This document shows, one piece after another, positions 24,065-32,346 of a stretch of DNA of 64,000 nt (the stretch's first letter is position 1; each line of letters starts with the position of its first letter). The notes beneath the pieces are model-generated. The model saw only the letters and a list, made by a program, of their open reading frames with translations. It did no database searches and had not been told where the DNA came from. A program made the position numbers and the translations under genes. This DNA comes from Lutibacter sp. (lineage in GTDB: Bacteria > Bacteroidota > Bacteroidia > Flavobacteriales > Flavobacteriaceae). The stretch spans positions 62,001-126,000 of the forward strand of contig JAUXPH010000048.1 of NCBI GenBank assembly GCA_030683995.1. Reading direction: 5' to 3'.

Positions 24065-25660
24065 TTACTTTTTATTAATTTTAGGCGAAGTTTTAAGTGC
24101 ATTCAACAGTTCTTCAAGATCAACAGTGGCGTAAGTAGATGAATAATCTGACATTGCGTAAGGAATAATTAGCTCATCATTATGAATAATGGAACCGCAA
24201 GAATAAATAACATTTGGTACATAACCTTCTCTTTCCAATTCATTAGGTACCATCAACGGTTCGGTCAATCTCCCAATCTCAATTTCTGGGTTGTCAAGTT
24301 CATAAAGCGAAGCACCCAACGTATATTCTCTCATAGAACCTACTGCGTGGGTAATAACCAGCCAGCCGTCTTTCGTTTCAATTGGGGAACCGGCATTGCC
24401 TATTTGCACAAGTTCCCAAGGATATTTGGGTTTTTGTATAATTTTAGCATCGTTCCAAATATTTATTTTATCTGAATAGGCGATGTAATTATTAACCCCG
24501 TCCATTCGGCAAAGCATCGCATACTTTCCGTTGATTTTCCTTGGGAACAAAGCCATTCCTTTGTTACGGGCAATTTCACCATTAATAGGCAAAATCTTAA
24601 AATTATAAAAGTCGGTTGTACTTATTAACTTAGGAAGAATGGTCATCCCATCATAAGCAGTATAAGTGGCATAATAAGTAATTTCTCCATTATCGTCGGT
24701 GAATTTAACAAACCGCGCATCTTCAATACCTTTCTTTTCTGTAGCTGATATGGGGAAAATAACCCTTTCTGAAATGGCGGAATCTATTGAAAAATGAATC
24801 TCGTAATGTGCGGATGCCATCCATAAAATTTGATTTATAATTTTAATCTGGCCTTCAGTAATTTCAGGATCTTTAATTGCTGATTCAAGAACCTTTGTCA
24901 ATTCTTCATAAGTAAAACTATCGCCCAATTGATCTAAGATAAAATCAGGAGAAATATTTTTGAATTTATCTTGTATTTTATCCTTTTTGTCTATAACTGC
25001 CGAAGGAATCATATTTTCAGTGTCTTGCATTTCAACAGGATTGTCTATAATAATAGCTGGAATAATTGTTTCATGGTCTTGCATTTCATTCAGTTTTACC
25101 TGAAAACTTTTTTTGTCGTAAACAGTCTGTACAATTTTATCTGCCTCGGCAAGCATTTTACCAACGGGTTCAATACTTAAGTTACTGTTTTTGTCAAGAA
25201 TTCCTGTGCGGAATACAACTGAGGAAATATGTCCTTCACCTGTAGCCCGGAAACTGAAAATCACCCTTTTTTCGTTCATTCTCAATTCTGACTGATCTGG
25301 ATGTTCCATCGCAGACGGATTAAAAAAGGCTGCTGATTCAATGGAATATTCCATGGTAAAATAAGAGCCTATTAGTGCTTTTTGAGCCAAACTTAGATCT
25401 TCTTCATTTACTTCAATCTTATCAAATATGGAAGCCAGTTTGTTAAAATGGTTCTCAAATATTCGTGAAATATTTCTGTGCCTTCTTGAATAACCTCTAA
25501 GTAACTGACTCATGGCCGTATTCACTTCTTTTTCAGGCATTGCCAATACTTGTCTGATAATATCTGCTGATCTTTCATCATTTAATTGAAGAAAACGGGC
25601 GATTACTCTGGAAGGATCTGGAGAAAATATATTCTTTTTTCTTGTTACGGCTACTAGCAT
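24065..25660 (-). CDS. Glycoside hydrolase family 130 protein
   Basis: The product has 531 residues. Family features include VTRKKNIFSPDPSRVIARF at the N-terminus, SYFTMEYSIESAAFFNPSAMEHPDQS, VIFSFRATGEGHISSVVFRTG and, in the C-terminal five-bladed propeller, EDARFVKFTDDNGEITYYATYTAYDG and LFPRKINGKYAMLCRMDG. GH130 members phosphorolyse or hydrolyse beta-mannosides. An N-terminal helical region of about 90 residues marks the longer GH130 type of Bacteroidota. Residues 193-245 contain three degenerate copies of a short unit that appear to be an insertion. The gene is upstream of the YtxH and glycosyltransferase genes. Confidence 0.88.
   Translation of the reverse strand: MLVAVTRKKNIFSPDPSRVIARFLQLNDERSADIIRQVLAMPEKEVNTAMSQLLRGYSRRHRNISRIFENHFNKLASIFDKIEVNEEDLSLAQKALIGSYFTMEYSIESAAFFNPSAMEHPDQSELRMNEKRVIFSFRATGEGHISSVVFRTGILDKNSNLSIEPVGKMLAEADKIVQTVYDKKSFQVKLNEMQDHETIIPAIIIDNPVEMQDTENMIPSAVIDKKDKIQDKFKNISPDFILDQLGDSFTYEELTKVLESAIKDPEITEGQIKIINQILWMASAHYEIHFSIDSAISERVIFPISATEKKGIEDARFVKFTDDNGEITYYATYTAYDGMTILPKLISTTDFYNFKILPINGEIARNKGMALFPRKINGKYAMLCRMDGVNNYIAYSDKINIWNDAKIIQKPKYPWELVQIGNAGSPIETKDGWLVITHAVGSMREYTLGASLYELDNPEIEIGRLTEPLMVPNELEREGYVPNVIYSCGSIIHNDELIIPYAMSDYSSTYATVDLEELLNALKTSPKINKK
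24926..25084 (-). repeat. Triplicated unit inside the GH130 gene
   Basis: Residues 193-207 (MQDHETIIPAIIIDN), 211-226 (MQDTENMIPSAVIDKK) and 229-245 (IQDKFKNISPDFILDQ) are three versions of one unit. The third looks like the native family segment, and the first two like added copies. Confidence 0.6.
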
Positions 25661-25876
25661 GATTTTAATTTCTTGGTTTAATTGATTATTCCGAGCAATT
25701 TAACTGTTTGATAGTTGTATAAGAAAATATATGCTTTGTTAATTAAAAAACAAAAATCCGCTCTAAATTGAAACGGACGATTGTGTTTTATAAGCGAAAT
25801 TGTATCTTTTATAAATATAATATTGTCAGCATCATAAACTTTATAGACTGATTCTAATTAATGGTTTCTATCAATA

Positions 25877-26332
25877 TTACATCCTGTCCATATACCAATT
25901 CAGTTGTTTTTCAATTTTTTTGAATTCAAAAATGGCGGTAATAATTTTTTGGAGCCGTACAAAGGCAGTTTCACTTTTTACCACATAATCAAATGCACCG
26001 TGATGCATACAGCTTATGGCAATGTCAATTTTATCTTGGGAAGACAACATAACCACAGGAATATTTGGATTTTCGGCTTTTATTTTGTCCAATGTATCCA
26101 TTCCGTTCATCGCGTTTTTATTCACGCCATCCAAGTAATAATCCAAGATGATGATATCTGGGTTATGTGATAAATTCTCTATGCATTTTTCTCCGGTCGG
26201 ATACGTTTCTATGTCAAAATCGGCGTGTTGAAGGAATTCAATTTCCATTAATTTTAAATATACCGCATCATCATCTACCAGAAAAAGTTTTATCTTGCCA
26301 GTTGGCAGATAGGTTTTGTCTCCGTTATTCAT
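25877..26332 (-). CDS. Response regulator, single receiver domain
   Basis: The product has 151 residues. A receiver domain begins IKLFLVDDDAVYLKLMEIEF, with acidic pair DD, phospho-acceptor Asp in DIIILDYYLDG, Thr/Ser switch VVMLSSQ and Lys in YVVKSE. A 25-residue helical tail follows, with no DNA-binding domain. Its ATG shares one base with the stop of the kinase upstream (TAATG), so the two are translationally coupled and the kinase is its likely phosphodonor. Confidence 0.93.
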   Translation of the reverse strand: MNNGDKTYLPTGKIKLFLVDDDAVYLKLMEIEFLQHADFDIETYPTGEKCIENLSHNPDIIILDYYLDGVNKNAMNGMDTLDKIKAENPNIPVVMLSSQDKIDIAISCMHHGAFDYVVKSETAFVRLQKIITAIFEFKKIEKQLNWYMDRM

Positions 26333-29300
26333 TATTTATTATTTTTAAATACATTAAATTCTACTTCCAATTCACTGCAAGCTTGCATACAAACTTCCTC
26401 AAGTTTCAATACCATTTCCGAGATATTGTCTGTTTGCAGCTGTGTGCCCGCATATTCCTGGACTTTTCTGGCCATAGTTTCATAATCTGCACTAATGCCC
26501 ATTATGGAAAAGGAAGGGATTATTTTATGGACGGTTGAATGCAATGATTTCCAGTCTTTATTTGAAAGGTTTTGTTTCATTTCGTTGATTAATGGCGGCG
26601 TTTGTTCCAAATAAAGTAAAATCATTTCCATCATCAACACCCGATTGGATTTGGTTCTGACATTCAAATAATCTAAATTGGTATATTTTATTTTTATGGT
26701 TTTAGCCAATTCTCGCACATCTTGTTCAATTGCTAGCGGAGTCTTTTTCAAAAACCCCACCATTTTACTGTACAATAATCTTTCATCAACTGGCTTTGCA
26801 ATGTAATCATCCATCCCAACTGCTTTGCATTTTGCCAAATCAACGGTGGTAACGTCTGCCGTTAATGCAATAATTGGAATCTTGGATTTCATTTCATTTC
26901 TAATATACTCAGTTGCTTCAAAGCCATTCATCTCCGGCATCTGCAAATCCATTAAAACAAGATCGTACTTTTTGGTTTGCATTTTTTCGATGGCTATTTT
27001 ACCGTTGGCAGCAATATCGCATTCAAAGCCAAAATCATCCAATAAAGTTCTCATCAGCAGTTGATTAAGCGCAATATCTTCAACCACCAATACTTTCACA
27101 TTGGTGATATCCGTGTCAATTTCCAAAAGTTCAGTTTCTAATTCAGCTTCTGCTTTTGTTTTTAGAAAACTTAAAGTGAAAGTAAAAACAGAGCCTTCAT
27201 TTACTTTACTTGTGACAGAAATTTTTCCGCCTTGCGGTTCAATTAATTGTTTCACAATGGCAAGACCCAATCCGGTTCCTCCGTACAATCTCGATGTTCC
27301 GCTTGATGCCTGCTGAAAGTTTTCAAAAATTTGGTCTATTTTATTTTTGGGTATTCCAATTCCGGTATCTGCCACTGAAAATTGGATGGTTACTTTTTGA
27401 TAATCTTCACTCAGCAATTTGGCACCGACTGTAATTTTTCCTTTTGTGGTAAATTTTACGGAATTGCTCACCAAATTCATAATGATTTGGTGCAATCTTA
27501 CAGGATCACCAACCAATACACTCGGAATTTTATCATCGTATTCTTTAACCAATTTTAAATTCTTTTCCTGAATTTTAGTTTCAAATAAATGAAGCATTGC
27601 TGATATGGATATTGACATTTTAAAAGGTATTTGCTCAAATGTCATTTTTCCGGCATCAACTTTTGCCAAATCGAGTATATCGTTAATAAGGACAATTAAT
27701 GCGTCACCACTAATTTTTATCGCTTTTAAATATTCTTTTTGTTTTGGGGTCAACTCGGTTTTTAACACCACTTTCGTAAACCCGATAATTGCATTCATTG
27801 GGGTGCGAATTTCGTGGCTCATATTCGATAAAAACTGCTGTTTTGCTTTCATCGCGTCTTCCGCAATTTTGGTGGCTTTTTCAGCTTTAATTTTGGCGTG
27901 TTCCGCAATTTCCGTAGCCAATTCGGCAAATACCATAGCTTCTGTCAATTCTTTGGCGATCTTTTTTTGTTCGGTAACATCTCTTGCAACAATCACCACG
28001 CCTTCAACATTTCCTTCATCGTCTTTATAAACTGATCCGTTAAACAACACATCAGTCAGCTTGCCATCTTTGTGACGAAGTGTCAACGGAAAATTGGTCA
28101 CTGAGCCATTTGCAAATACTTCCTGATAAACGCTTCGCGCTTTTTGCGGTTCGGTAAAATAATCCAGAAAGTCGGTATCTGTTAATTCTTCTCTTGTTAG
28201 TCCGGTAATGTTGGTTAAAGCCTCGTTCATATCGGTAATCTTTCCGGCAGAACTGATGGTTATCAAAGGATCTAAACTTGCTTCAATGAGGCTTAGAGAA
28301 TATTGGGAATCTAATTTGATATCAATATTAGACGCTTCAAGTTCTCTATTTGCAATGCCTTGTTTTACTGCTTCAATATTTTGTTTGGCAAGCTCTTCGT
28401 TGGCAAGCACCAATTCAGCCGATCTTTTTTCCTTAACTTTTGTCTGAAAAACTAGCTCTTCGTTAGCGATTATCAGCTCAGCCGCACGTTTTTCTTTTTC
28501 TATATTTTGAAATGCCAGTTCTTCATTCGCAATCACCAATTCAGCCGCACGTTTCTCTTTTACTTCATTTTGATAAGCGAGTTCGCCATTGGCAATCACC
28601 AATTCCGCTGCTCTTTTTTCTTTCTCATTGTTTTGAAAGGCCAGTTCATTGTTGGCAATACCTAATTCTTGAGCACGTTTTTCTTTTTCAGTATTTTGGA
28701 AGGCCAATTCTTCGTTGGCAATCACCAACTCAGCCGCACGCTTTTCTTTTTCATCGTTTTGAAACGCCAATTCTTCATTGGCGATGACCAATTCCGCCGC
28801 ACGTTTTTCTTTTACTTCATTTTGAAACGCCAACTCTTCATTGGCAATCACCAATTCAGCGGCTCTTTTTTCTTTCTCATCGTTTTGGAAAGCCAATTCT
28901 TTGTTGGCTACCACCAATTCTTCTGCACGTTTTCCCTTCTCATCATTTTGAAAAGCCAATTCTTTATTGGCAATGATTAACTCATCAGCACGTTTTCCTT
29001 TTTCATCATTTTGAAACGCCAATTCTTCATTGGCAATTGCCAATTCATCTGCCCGTTTTTCTTTCTCCTCATTTTGAAATTCAAGTTCTTTGTTAGCTAT
29101 GACCAACTCATCTGCCCGTTTTTCTTTCTCATCATTTTGAAATGCCAATTCTTCATTGGCGACGCCCAATTCTCGAGCGCGTTTTTCTTTCTCAACATTT
29201 TGGAAAGCCAATTCTTCATTGGCAATCACCAATTCATCAGCTCGTTTTCCTTTCTCCTCATTTTGAAATGCCAATTCTTTGTTGGCAATCACCAATTCAT

Positions 29301-29739
29301 CAGCCCGTTTTCCTTTTTCATCATTTTGAAATGCCAATTCTTTGTTGGCTTTTCTTAAATCTATGGCCCATTTTTGGGCAGTTACATCTCGTGCAGCAGC
29401 AAAAACGCCAATCACTTTTCCTGCATCATCTTTATAAACGGAAGCATTATAAGACACATCGGTTAAATTACCGTTTTTATGTTTTATGGTTAGCGGATAA
29501 TCAACCACAAAACCTTTTTTAAAAACCTGAAGATAGCCTTCCTGGGCTTTTATTGGGTCTGTGAAATAATCGGAGAAGTCGGTATTTAATAATTTTTTTC
29601 TGGCAATACCAGTAACTTTTATGGAAGCTTCGTTAACGTCAGTTATTTTTCCTTCCAAACTAATGGTAACAAATGGATCAAGGCTGGCTTCAATGAGGCT
29701 TCTGGTGTAATTTGTATTTTTGATTATTTTTGATTCCAT
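26332..29739 (-). CDS. PAS hybrid histidine kinase with expanded 21-residue linker
   Basis: The product has 1135 residues, all cytoplasmic. Order: PAS-A (about 11-125), fifteen full and one partial 21-residue repeats (131-462), PAS-B (about 479-592), a signalling helix, HisKA with FLSNMSHEIRTPMNA (His642), HATPase (SVADTGIGIP; GGTGLGLAIVKQLIEPQ), receiver (VLVVEDIALNQLLM; DLVLMDLQMP) and a C-terminal HPt domain (LHSTVHKIIPSFSIMG). PAS-A and PAS-B are sisters, sharing SLIEASLDP...TIS..GKITD.NEA and the YKDD.G...GV...ARDVT end. It is a full phosphorelay protein coupled to the receiver-only gene downstream. Confidence 0.95.
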   Translation of the reverse strand: MESKIIKNTNYTRSLIEASLDPFVTISLEGKITDVNEASIKVTGIARKKLLNTDFSDYFTDPIKAQEGYLQVFKKGFVVDYPLTIKHKNGNLTDVSYNASVYKDDAGKVIGVFAAARDVTAQKWAIDLRKANKELAFQNDEKGKRADELVIANKELAFQNEEKGKRADELVIANEELAFQNVEKEKRARELGVANEELAFQNDEKEKRADELVIANKELEFQNEEKEKRADELAIANEELAFQNDEKGKRADELIIANKELAFQNDEKGKRAEELVVANKELAFQNDEKEKRAAELVIANEELAFQNEVKEKRAAELVIANEELAFQNDEKEKRAAELVIANEELAFQNTEKEKRAQELGIANNELAFQNNEKEKRAAELVIANGELAYQNEVKEKRAAELVIANEELAFQNIEKEKRAAELIIANEELVFQTKVKEKRSAELVLANEELAKQNIEAVKQGIANRELEASNIDIKLDSQYSLSLIEASLDPLITISSAGKITDMNEALTNITGLTREELTDTDFLDYFTEPQKARSVYQEVFANGSVTNFPLTLRHKDGKLTDVLFNGSVYKDDEGNVEGVVIVARDVTEQKKIAKELTEAMVFAELATEIAEHAKIKAEKATKIAEDAMKAKQQFLSNMSHEIRTPMNAIIGFTKVVLKTELTPKQKEYLKAIKISGDALIVLINDILDLAKVDAGKMTFEQIPFKMSISISAMLHLFETKIQEKNLKLVKEYDDKIPSVLVGDPVRLHQIIMNLVSNSVKFTTKGKITVGAKLLSEDYQKVTIQFSVADTGIGIPKNKIDQIFENFQQASSGTSRLYGGTGLGLAIVKQLIEPQGGKISVTSKVNEGSVFTFTLSFLKTKAEAELETELLEIDTDITNVKVLVVEDIALNQLLMRTLLDDFGFECDIAANGKIAIEKMQTKKYDLVLMDLQMPEMNGFEATEYIRNEMKSKIPIIALTADVTTVDLAKCKAVGMDDYIAKPVDERLLYSKMVGFLKKTPLAIEQDVRELAKTIKIKYTNLDYLNVRTKSNRVLMMEMILLYLEQTPPLINEMKQNLSNKDWKSLHSTVHKIIPSFSIMGISADYETMARKVQEYAGTQLQTDNISEMVLKLEEVCMQACSELEVEFNVFKNNK
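28354..29349 (-). repeat. 63-bp repeat array (15 full units plus a partial one)
   Basis: Each unit encodes a 21-residue, three-heptad segment with consensus ANEELAFQNDEKEKRAAELVI. Units differ by synonymous as well as conservative changes and all keep the frame, so the array is old enough to have diverged but has not lost register. Confidence 0.95.
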
Positions 29740-29773
29740 TTATGATTTGAGACCTTTATAAAAATGTGTAATT

Positions 29774-30376
29774 TTAATTTTTTCTTGTAACATCACTCGG
29801 ACCTCCAATTTGGTTTCCAATTTCTTCAATCGGACTTCTTCTTTTATCTTTCATTTGTTTAAAATGGGAAGGAGAGAGGCCGGTCACTTTTTTAAACTGA
29901 TTGGACAAATGTGCTACACTGCTGTAGTTCATTTTCCAGGCAATTTCTGTAATGTTTAATTCACCATAATTAATTAATTCTTTGATGCGTTCAACTTTAT
30001 GGACAATAATAAACTGCTCAATGGTGGTTCCTTGTACTTCTGAAAATAAATTTGCCAGATAGGTGTAATCGTGGTTTAATTTTTCACTTAAATAGTCCGA
30101 GAAATTTACTTTGATGGCTTCTTCCGAATAATGGACCATTTCAATAATCACATTTTTTATTTTTTCAATCAACACTGCTCTTTTGTCATCCATCAATTCG
30201 AGCCCTGAGTTGTATAATTCCTGCTTTAGCATCGCTCGCTGCTCATCATTTATGTTTTCCATAATGTCGACTTCCCCTAAATCAACCACCACAAAATGAA
30301 GTTTTAGCTTTCTTAGAGCGTCTTTTACAGCCATTTTACAACGGTTGCTTACCATATATTTGATATATAACTTCAC
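29774..30376 (-). CDS. AraC-family transcription regulator
   Basis: The product has 200 residues from a GTG start, chosen because KLYIKYMVSNRCKMAV before the first ATG belongs to the family pattern. The N-terminal 90 residues form a small domain (LHFVVVDLGEVDIME). Residues about 95-190 are the AraC double helix-turn-helix (HKVERIKELINYGELNITEIAWKMNYSSVAHLSNQFKKVTGLSPSHFKQMK). It lies directly upstream of the hybrid kinase and receiver genes. As the only AraC-type regulator here, it is one candidate to bind the nine-site promoter motif, because AraC dimers read direct repeats about 21 bp apart; this is inference. Confidence 0.9.
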   Translation of the reverse strand: MKLYIKYMVSNRCKMAVKDALRKLKLHFVVVDLGEVDIMENINDEQRAMLKQELYNSGLELMDDKRAVLIEKIKNVIIEMVHYSEEAIKVNFSDYLSEKLNHDYTYLANLFSEVQGTTIEQFIIVHKVERIKELINYGELNITEIAWKMNYSSVAHLSNQFKKVTGLSPSHFKQMKDKRRSPIEEIGNQIGGPSDVTRKN

Positions 30377-30880
30377 AATTCTATTATTTTTTTCAAATGT
30401 ACGCTAAACGTGTAAAAGAATGTCGTTTAATGTCTTTTATAAGTAAAAAAATATGAATTCCAATACTTTATAACTTGAAACTTTTATTGAAATTAAAGGA
30501 ATTATTTGATTTTCATTTTTTTTTGATTTACAAAATGTTTGTAAAATGCTTAAAACAGGTAAATATTTACCTGTTCAATTAAAAGTTACGTTATATAACA
30601 ACTCCAATTATTTTTTTGGTTAAGAGAGGTTGGCGTTTATTTTTTCGGGATTTTCATTCAGATAAACGCCTTCATCTCTCTATGTTACAATTAATCAAAA
30701 AGTTACAAAAAATTATCAAAACTGTAAATAAGGCTGTGGGGCTGATTGTATTTTAAGCCAAGACTTTTTTTGTTAGGGAGCCTTAAACCATCATTAATCG
30801 TATTGAATAAACCTTAAATTATATGAATCTATTCGGGGTTTCTAAGAAACATACATTCAATAAGAAGGGCATTTCTTTTA
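30377..30880. other. Intergenic, imperfect inverted repeat
   Basis: The region holds an imperfect stem (about 30623-30640 with 30662-30680, core GGCGTTTAT/ATAAACGCC) without a T-run, and a loose GTTACA pair at 30684/30702. No gene could be supported. Confidence 0.4.
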
Positions 30881-31342
30881 TTAATGTTTTTTGCCTTTTT
30901 TATTGCCGTTAGATTTATGATTTCCTTTATTTCCTTTTGATTTATAGTTTCCGTTTCCAGGCTTGTTTCCAATACTTTTTTGCGGTGCGCCGCGATATCC
31001 TTTTACGTATTTAACTTTATGTTGTTTATAATAAGTGTAAGGAGCATTGCCTCGATAATCGGTCATCACCACTTTATAGCCATTATACAAATCATAATTT
31101 CTGTATTGCGTTGGAAGAGATTTCCTGTGAACCCATGAATTTCCTGAATAATAGATAAACCTTGATGTTTGAATATCATAATAGGAATGAACATCCGGAA
31201 GATAATAATAACGAACATCTGAATAACCTGAAGGGCCCCATTGCGGAGGTGAACCAAGGTTTACATTTAATGAAACTTGTGCCTGCATTCCGCCTGCAAA
31301 AAATAACCCAATTCCGAGTATTATAAATTTTATTGCTTTCAT
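30881..31342 (-). CDS. Secreted protein with basic repetitive tail
   Basis: The product has 153 residues from the ATG at 31342, preferred to an in-frame ATG at 31411 because it gives a clean signal peptide (MKAIKFIILGIGLFFAGGMQAQ) and leaves shared promoter site 9 free. The mature part is Tyr-rich (YYYLPDVHSYYDIQTSRFIYYSGNSW) and ends in a strongly basic GNK-rich tail (residues about 125-153: NGNYKSKGNKGNHKSNGNKKG). It may bind polyanions such as DNA, lipopolysaccharide or envelope glycans. Family unknown. Confidence 0.8.
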   Translation of the reverse strand: MKAIKFIILGIGLFFAGGMQAQVSLNVNLGSPPQWGPSGYSDVRYYYLPDVHSYYDIQTSRFIYYSGNSWVHRKSLPTQYRNYDLYNGYKVVMTDYRGNAPYTYYKQHKVKYVKGYRGAPQKSIGNKPGNGNYKSKGNKGNHKSNGNKKGKKH

Positions 31343-31386
31343 ATTATTTGTGATTTTAATTATTTTGCGCTCTGTATGGCGTTTTA

Positions 31387-31454
31387 CAAAGTTGCGCACA
31401 TTAAAACACAAATGTGTTACATAACTTTAGTCAAAAATTGTATAATTCACACAT
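31387..31454 (-). promoter_or_regulatory. Shared promoter site 9 (basic secreted protein)
   Basis: Half-sites GTTACATAACT (TTACAT at 31417) and ATTGTATAATTCACACAT (at 31438) are 21 bp apart. The -7 element at 31387-31394 reads CAACTTTG, 45 nt from the ATG. Confidence 0.8.
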
Positions 31455-31481
31455 TTTTTATTGAGAAGTTTATTTGTTTCC

Positions 31482-31515
31482 CTTCGACCCGATAGCTATC
31501 GGGTCCGCTCAGGGT
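31482..31515. repeat. Interspersed repeat split by the CCCGATAGCTATCGGG palindrome
   Basis: CCCTTCGAC and TCCGCTCAGGGTG, normally contiguous in this repeat type, are separated by the 16-bp palindrome at 31488-31503. The remaining sequence to 31728 holds only low-complexity tracts. Confidence 0.65.
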
Positions 31516-31728
31516 GAAAATTGTTGATTGGTTTATTGTTTATTGTTTGGAATAACTGCCAACTGCGACTGAATACTGAAAACTTTTTTGGATTGTTGAA
31601 GCTTTTAAATGTTGACTTATATTTGTTAAATCAACAATTCTTAAATCGTAATTATTTGAATAGACATATCGCGTCCTGTCACAAATTTCAATAATTCCCG
31701 CTTAGGGGGCTAGGGAGCTCTTCTGGTG

Positions 31729-32163
31729 CTAAGGGGCTTTCCCCGCCATAACTGCTCCAAACCAATCACATATTTCAATGTTTTTGGTGGTTTTTCCGTT
31801 TTCAACCTTAAAAATAAGCAATGAGTGATCTTTGCATTCAACGGTCAATCCGCAAGGAACCGCGTGGGTATAGCCGCCACTGGTTATCGTTGATTTTTCT
31901 TGAGCATTTGTTGAATCTTCCTGAACCGTATATGCAAACGCAATATAATTTCCGGCAGGAATTTTTGAAAATTTAAAAGGCTTCTGATTTTCTTTAATGT
32001 CCAAAGAATATATTTTACTGGTTTCCTTGTTTTTAAGATACACATTCATTGCCGGAATATATTCCGAAGGGTAACATACGGTTCCTTTTACGGTTCCGCT
32101 GGTGCTGCTGCAGCTTGTCATTAATATTGCCGATAAAATAATAAGTGCAAGTAGGTTTTTCAT
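31729..32163 (-). CDS. Hypothetical lipoprotein
   Basis: The product has 144 residues. The signal peptide ends in the lipobox LMTSC. The mature region reads like a compact beta-sandwich of the carboxypeptidase-regulatory type (GTVKGTVCYPSEYIPAMNVYLKN ... FKFSKIPAGNYIAFAYT ... LLIFKVENGKTTKNIEICDW), with three further Cys. The fold suggestion is weak. Monocistronic; no promoter of the shared type. Confidence 0.75.
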   Translation of the reverse strand: MKNLLALIILSAILMTSCSSTSGTVKGTVCYPSEYIPAMNVYLKNKETSKIYSLDIKENQKPFKFSKIPAGNYIAFAYTVQEDSTNAQEKSTITSGGYTHAVPCGLTVECKDHSLLIFKVENGKTTKNIEICDWFGAVMAGKAP

Positions 32164-32346
32164 AATGGGATTTTTTATATTGGAAAGTTATTTTTTCAGG
32201 CAATTTACTCATAAAAAAATATTTTGAGTAAAAAATATGCATAAGCAGCCTTATTTATAAATGTTGCGCCAAATTTGTTTGAAAAGATAGGGGAGATGCA
32301 GTGATCCATAATTAAAAATATCAGCCATATCCGCCAACACACTTTT

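Noticed and set aside
28354-29349. CRISPR-like array of regular repeats
   Set aside because: Repeats are contiguous 63-bp coding units without spacers, in frame with a kinase.
28512-29522. Several long open frames on the plus strand with repeated FHWQSP or FFIGN-type residues
   Set aside because: They are the mirror of the 63-bp repeat array of the minus-strand kinase; their periodicity is explained by it.
30623-30680. Inverted repeat as terminator of the 30881 gene
   Set aside because: The stem is imperfect, and no T-run follows on either strand; distance from the gene is over 200 nt.
30684-30716. Pair of GTTACA sequences resembling the shared promoter motif
   Set aside because: The spacing is 18 bp, the CACAC end is missing, and no -7 element lies at the expected place.
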